The position numbers and the translations under genes were made by a program. 64,000 bases of DNA from Atherinomorus stipes (lineage: Eukaryota > Chordata > Actinopteri > Atheriniformes > Atherinidae), in the NCBI GenBank assembly GCA_023101725.1, contig JALJCO010003968.1, forward strand, positions 1,736,001-1,800,000. The letters are read 5' to 3'. The notes beneath the pieces are model-generated. The model saw only the letters and a program-made list of their open reading frames with translations, did not search any database and was not told where the DNA came from. Shown here piece by piece: positions 61,227 to 64,000 of this stretch (the stretch's first letter is position 1; each line of letters starts with the position of its first letter).

Positions 61227-64000
61227 CTATTACAACAGCTTTGTCTCTATAATACAACATAGGAGTCGTTTGTTCTGAAATATTTCAAAGCTGAGCTAAA
61301 AGCACAGTTTAGCAAATACCTAACAAAACGTTAAAGTCAACAGATTTCAGGATTTTGTGTAATTTCAGGAAGATTCAGAATTACAATTGTTGGGCTTTTT
61401 GATACGCAATCTTCTCAGTTGAATTTCTAGGCCTCCTCAGCAGGCAAGAGATACAGTATGAGCTGCTTATTTATCACAGTATAATAAAACTGTAGATTTT
61501 TCAAGCATCTTTTACACACGTTACCAAAGAGGAGATGTAAGATGGGGTCCCAGTACATTGCCACCACCCACTGAGGCATAGAGGTGAAATGAAAAGGAAG
61601 TTTGATCTGCTTGCACCTGCTGCAAATAGAGCTCACAGAAGGATATTACATAAAATTTTCTCCAAACTATTGCTTCCAGGTGACATTTTAGGATTCTGTT
61701 AAGGCATAAATGAGACTTCTTCGAAAAAGGGAAAAAAAAAAGTTATTTGTCTTTGTCTCTTTCTGTTTCTGAGAGAATTACTCAAAGAAATCTCAAGCTA
61801 TCATTTTCTCCCTGTTTTTTGTTTCTTCAGTTTTTGTTTTTGCTGACATGAACTCAGTTTTTTTGTCTTTCCCGCCTTGTTTCCAAAGAATCATTTGCAT
61901 ATTGTGGTTTAACTCTGAGTGGTAGTGGCAGTATGCGGTGGTAAGTGACTTATTTGTTGATGGGGAAATGAATGTACCTAAACAAAGATGGCAGGACGGA
62001 CAGGAGGCAGAGAATATTCCTGTTTTTAATTATCTCCTATGCATGTTTATCATGACTGGCCTGTGTATTTTGCGTTTGTTTGAAGGGTCATTTGTGAACT
62101 CTCTCAGAAATCAATACTCTGCCTTCGGAAGCTGCAATATGCAGTGCCTGCATTTGACCGGCAAAGACAAAGTTTCAAAGATAAGACATGATGTGCTTGA
62201 TTTAGACCATCTATGATACAACTGCTGTTTTTTTTTTCTGCCATAATCTCAAAATTAACCAACATCCTCTATTGTTACCATATTTATTGTTTTGTTTACA
62301 CCCTAAAAATTCTGCAACGCTGTCCAATTTGAGTTGTCTAATGCACCCCTCCGTGAAATCCTCCAGTTACAAGTGCAACTATGCTCACACTGGAACCAGT
62401 TGCATACAGGTATGCAAATGTAAGGATAAAAGCAAGTATGTTCTTTAAGTGGAGAGCTGTGGACAGGGCGACAGTGTTGGTGAAATCATGACAACATGGA
62501 GGCAGCAGTTGCATCTCAGAGATGAGGAGAGGAGTGCAGGTGGGAATTTTTTTACACTCAACTTACCGTTATGGCTTCTTGGAGTGTTTTGTTGTTGAAA
62601 AGGGGGATCTCAGTCCAGCTCAGCCACACAGATACATATTTGATCATTTGATTTAGAAGTGAAAAAGAAAAAGAAATACTTCTGAACTGTATTCTAAAAA
62701 TACAATTTAAAGTCAAAACATTTCAAATCACTGTTTCAGCAAATTGTCCAGTGTTTTATGCCATGGTTGCTTAGCGAGGATGAGGATTATACGATACTGC
62801 TTCTCCTGCAACTGCAGAAGAAGAAAATGGAAGGAGGTCCCAAGAAGGAAAAACAAAGCAAAAGAAAAAAATGTATACAGTGGAAGCCTGGTGACGAGGA
62901 GTACACGTGACAGCTGAAACCCGCTCAATGAAGTAACTTAATTAACAGTGATGTGTTAGTAAAGCTACACTGGTTAGTTTTACTCCTGCCATCTCCCCTG
63001 CTTCACCGAGTAAACATCATTAAAAATATAAAACCTCTGAGCATGGACACCTGTCGGGTGTTTGCCTGCGGCTGGATGTATTAGCATAGCGCTTACAGAT
63101 ATACAGTAGAAGGGCCATCAAAAGAAATTGGATCTTGAAAGGCAGAGCCTGACCTTTCTGGCTTTTTTTCTTTTCGTGTTTTTGTGCTCCATCATTTCAG
63201 AGAAGCATGAAGTGATTAACAGCTGGTTGTTGGGCACAGAGGCAAAGAAAGGAGAGACGGAGAAGGATAGACGCTCAAACATTTGCAGCTCAAAGAAAAG
63301 ATGAATAAAGAAAGCAGTGAAATGAAAAGTCCAAAGCGCCCCACTCCTGCATAAAAGACCTGCTACCTTTGCCTGCCTCCTGATTCCTTTTCCTCTTCGT
63401 GGTTCTTCCTTCCCTCTTTTCCTCTCTTCATCTCGTCCCTCTTCTTCTTAGTAACCAGTGAGTCACCCTGAATTATTCATTTTGAGAAAATGAAATCTTC
63501 ATGGGTGTTAAGCCGAGTAAAGAAGGCCCAGAGCTGACCGTGTTCATGTGTGCGGGCGTACGTGTGCAACCGAGCGTTGCAGGACTTGACACTTTGCTCT
63601 GCTGTGTTTTAACTGAAGTGAAGGGTAGTGTGTTTAGAAGAGCAGATGAATCTTATTTGCACCCAAAGAAAGATATTAAATATTTCTACGAGAGCATGTC
63701 TGGCCTGTTGAGGATCACAGGGAGCTGCAAATAGGATTGTGGTTCAGTGTTTTCAGTCTCACACAGGCAGAAGGATATGTGCTCGTCTGCCCTAAATTTT
63801 TATTTAGTGTTCTTGATATCTTTTGCATCACTGAAGTGGAAGCTTCAAAGCAGCTCACTGATGGATGAGTTGGTTTCTTGCAGTTTAATCAGATTAACAG
63901 TTGAAAATATTTGTTCAGTGCTTCATTTTTCAGCCTGCTCACTCTAAGCCTTCTGCATGCATGGAGGATGTAATGCCCATTCATCCCCCATCCTCACACA

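Larger units (their letters stand above)
52672..64000 (+). other. ctbp2 intron downstream of the RIBEYE exon
   Basis: No match to the shared CtBP2 exons (IRPQIMNGPL onward) was found to the right edge, so this is read as intron continuing past the window. The recognisable content is repeats: 53219-53615, 57499-57945, 58761-59219, 59269-59972, 60226-60614 and 60804-61226. The remainder holds only short ORFs without family signatures. Confidence 0.55.

Overview
The window looks like nuclear DNA from a percomorph-type teleost fish. It contains spliced vertebrate genes with GT-AG introns, and only about 3.7 kb is recognisable protein-coding sequence. The remaining sequence is full of fish-type DNA transposon remnants (Tc1-like, hAT-like and TTAA-flanked MITEs), a LINE fragment and simple repeats. 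All assigned genes read on the + strand. No rRNA, tRNA, CRISPR array or prokaryotic feature was seen.

Layout. Positions 1-171 are open in frame 1 and look like the last coding exon of an unidentified gene. A decayed Tc1-like transposase (920-1690) and an 18-copy TATAT pentanucleotide array (1966-2055) follow. A seven-exon gene (2274-5093) encodes a 235-residue ATG16-family protein. It has the ATG5-binding N-terminal helix and the coiled coil but no WD40 propeller. A four-exon gene (7457-8305) is tex36, testis-expressed 36. An unrecognised minus-strand ORF with one hydrophobic segment (8806-9120) converges on it.

From about 17 kb to the right edge the window appears to be the 5' half of ctbp2. 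A CpG-rich segment (17215-17626) is a candidate promoter and untranslated first exon. The first coding exon of the ordinary CtBP2 co-repressor ends at 41904. The single large exon for the RIBEYE A-domain, the synaptic-ribbon isoform, is at 50259-52671. Both coding first exons end in phase 1, as expected if they are alternative starts splicing to the same downstream CtBP2 exons. Those shared exons (the dehydrogenase-like domain) are not in the window, so 52672-64000 is read as intron.

The link between tex36 and ctbp2 matches the neighbourhood on human chromosome 10q26 (established knowledge). The most unusual points are a vertebrate ATG16 protein built like the short yeast form, a RIBEYE A-domain carrying about 13 (Leu/Ile)-Gln-Gln-Gln-Gln pentads, a SAM-like helical module inside that A-domain, an overlapping E-box/CRE and OTX/CRX-type sites in front of the RIBEYE exon, and a dense set of MITEs with readable inverted ends and target-site duplications.
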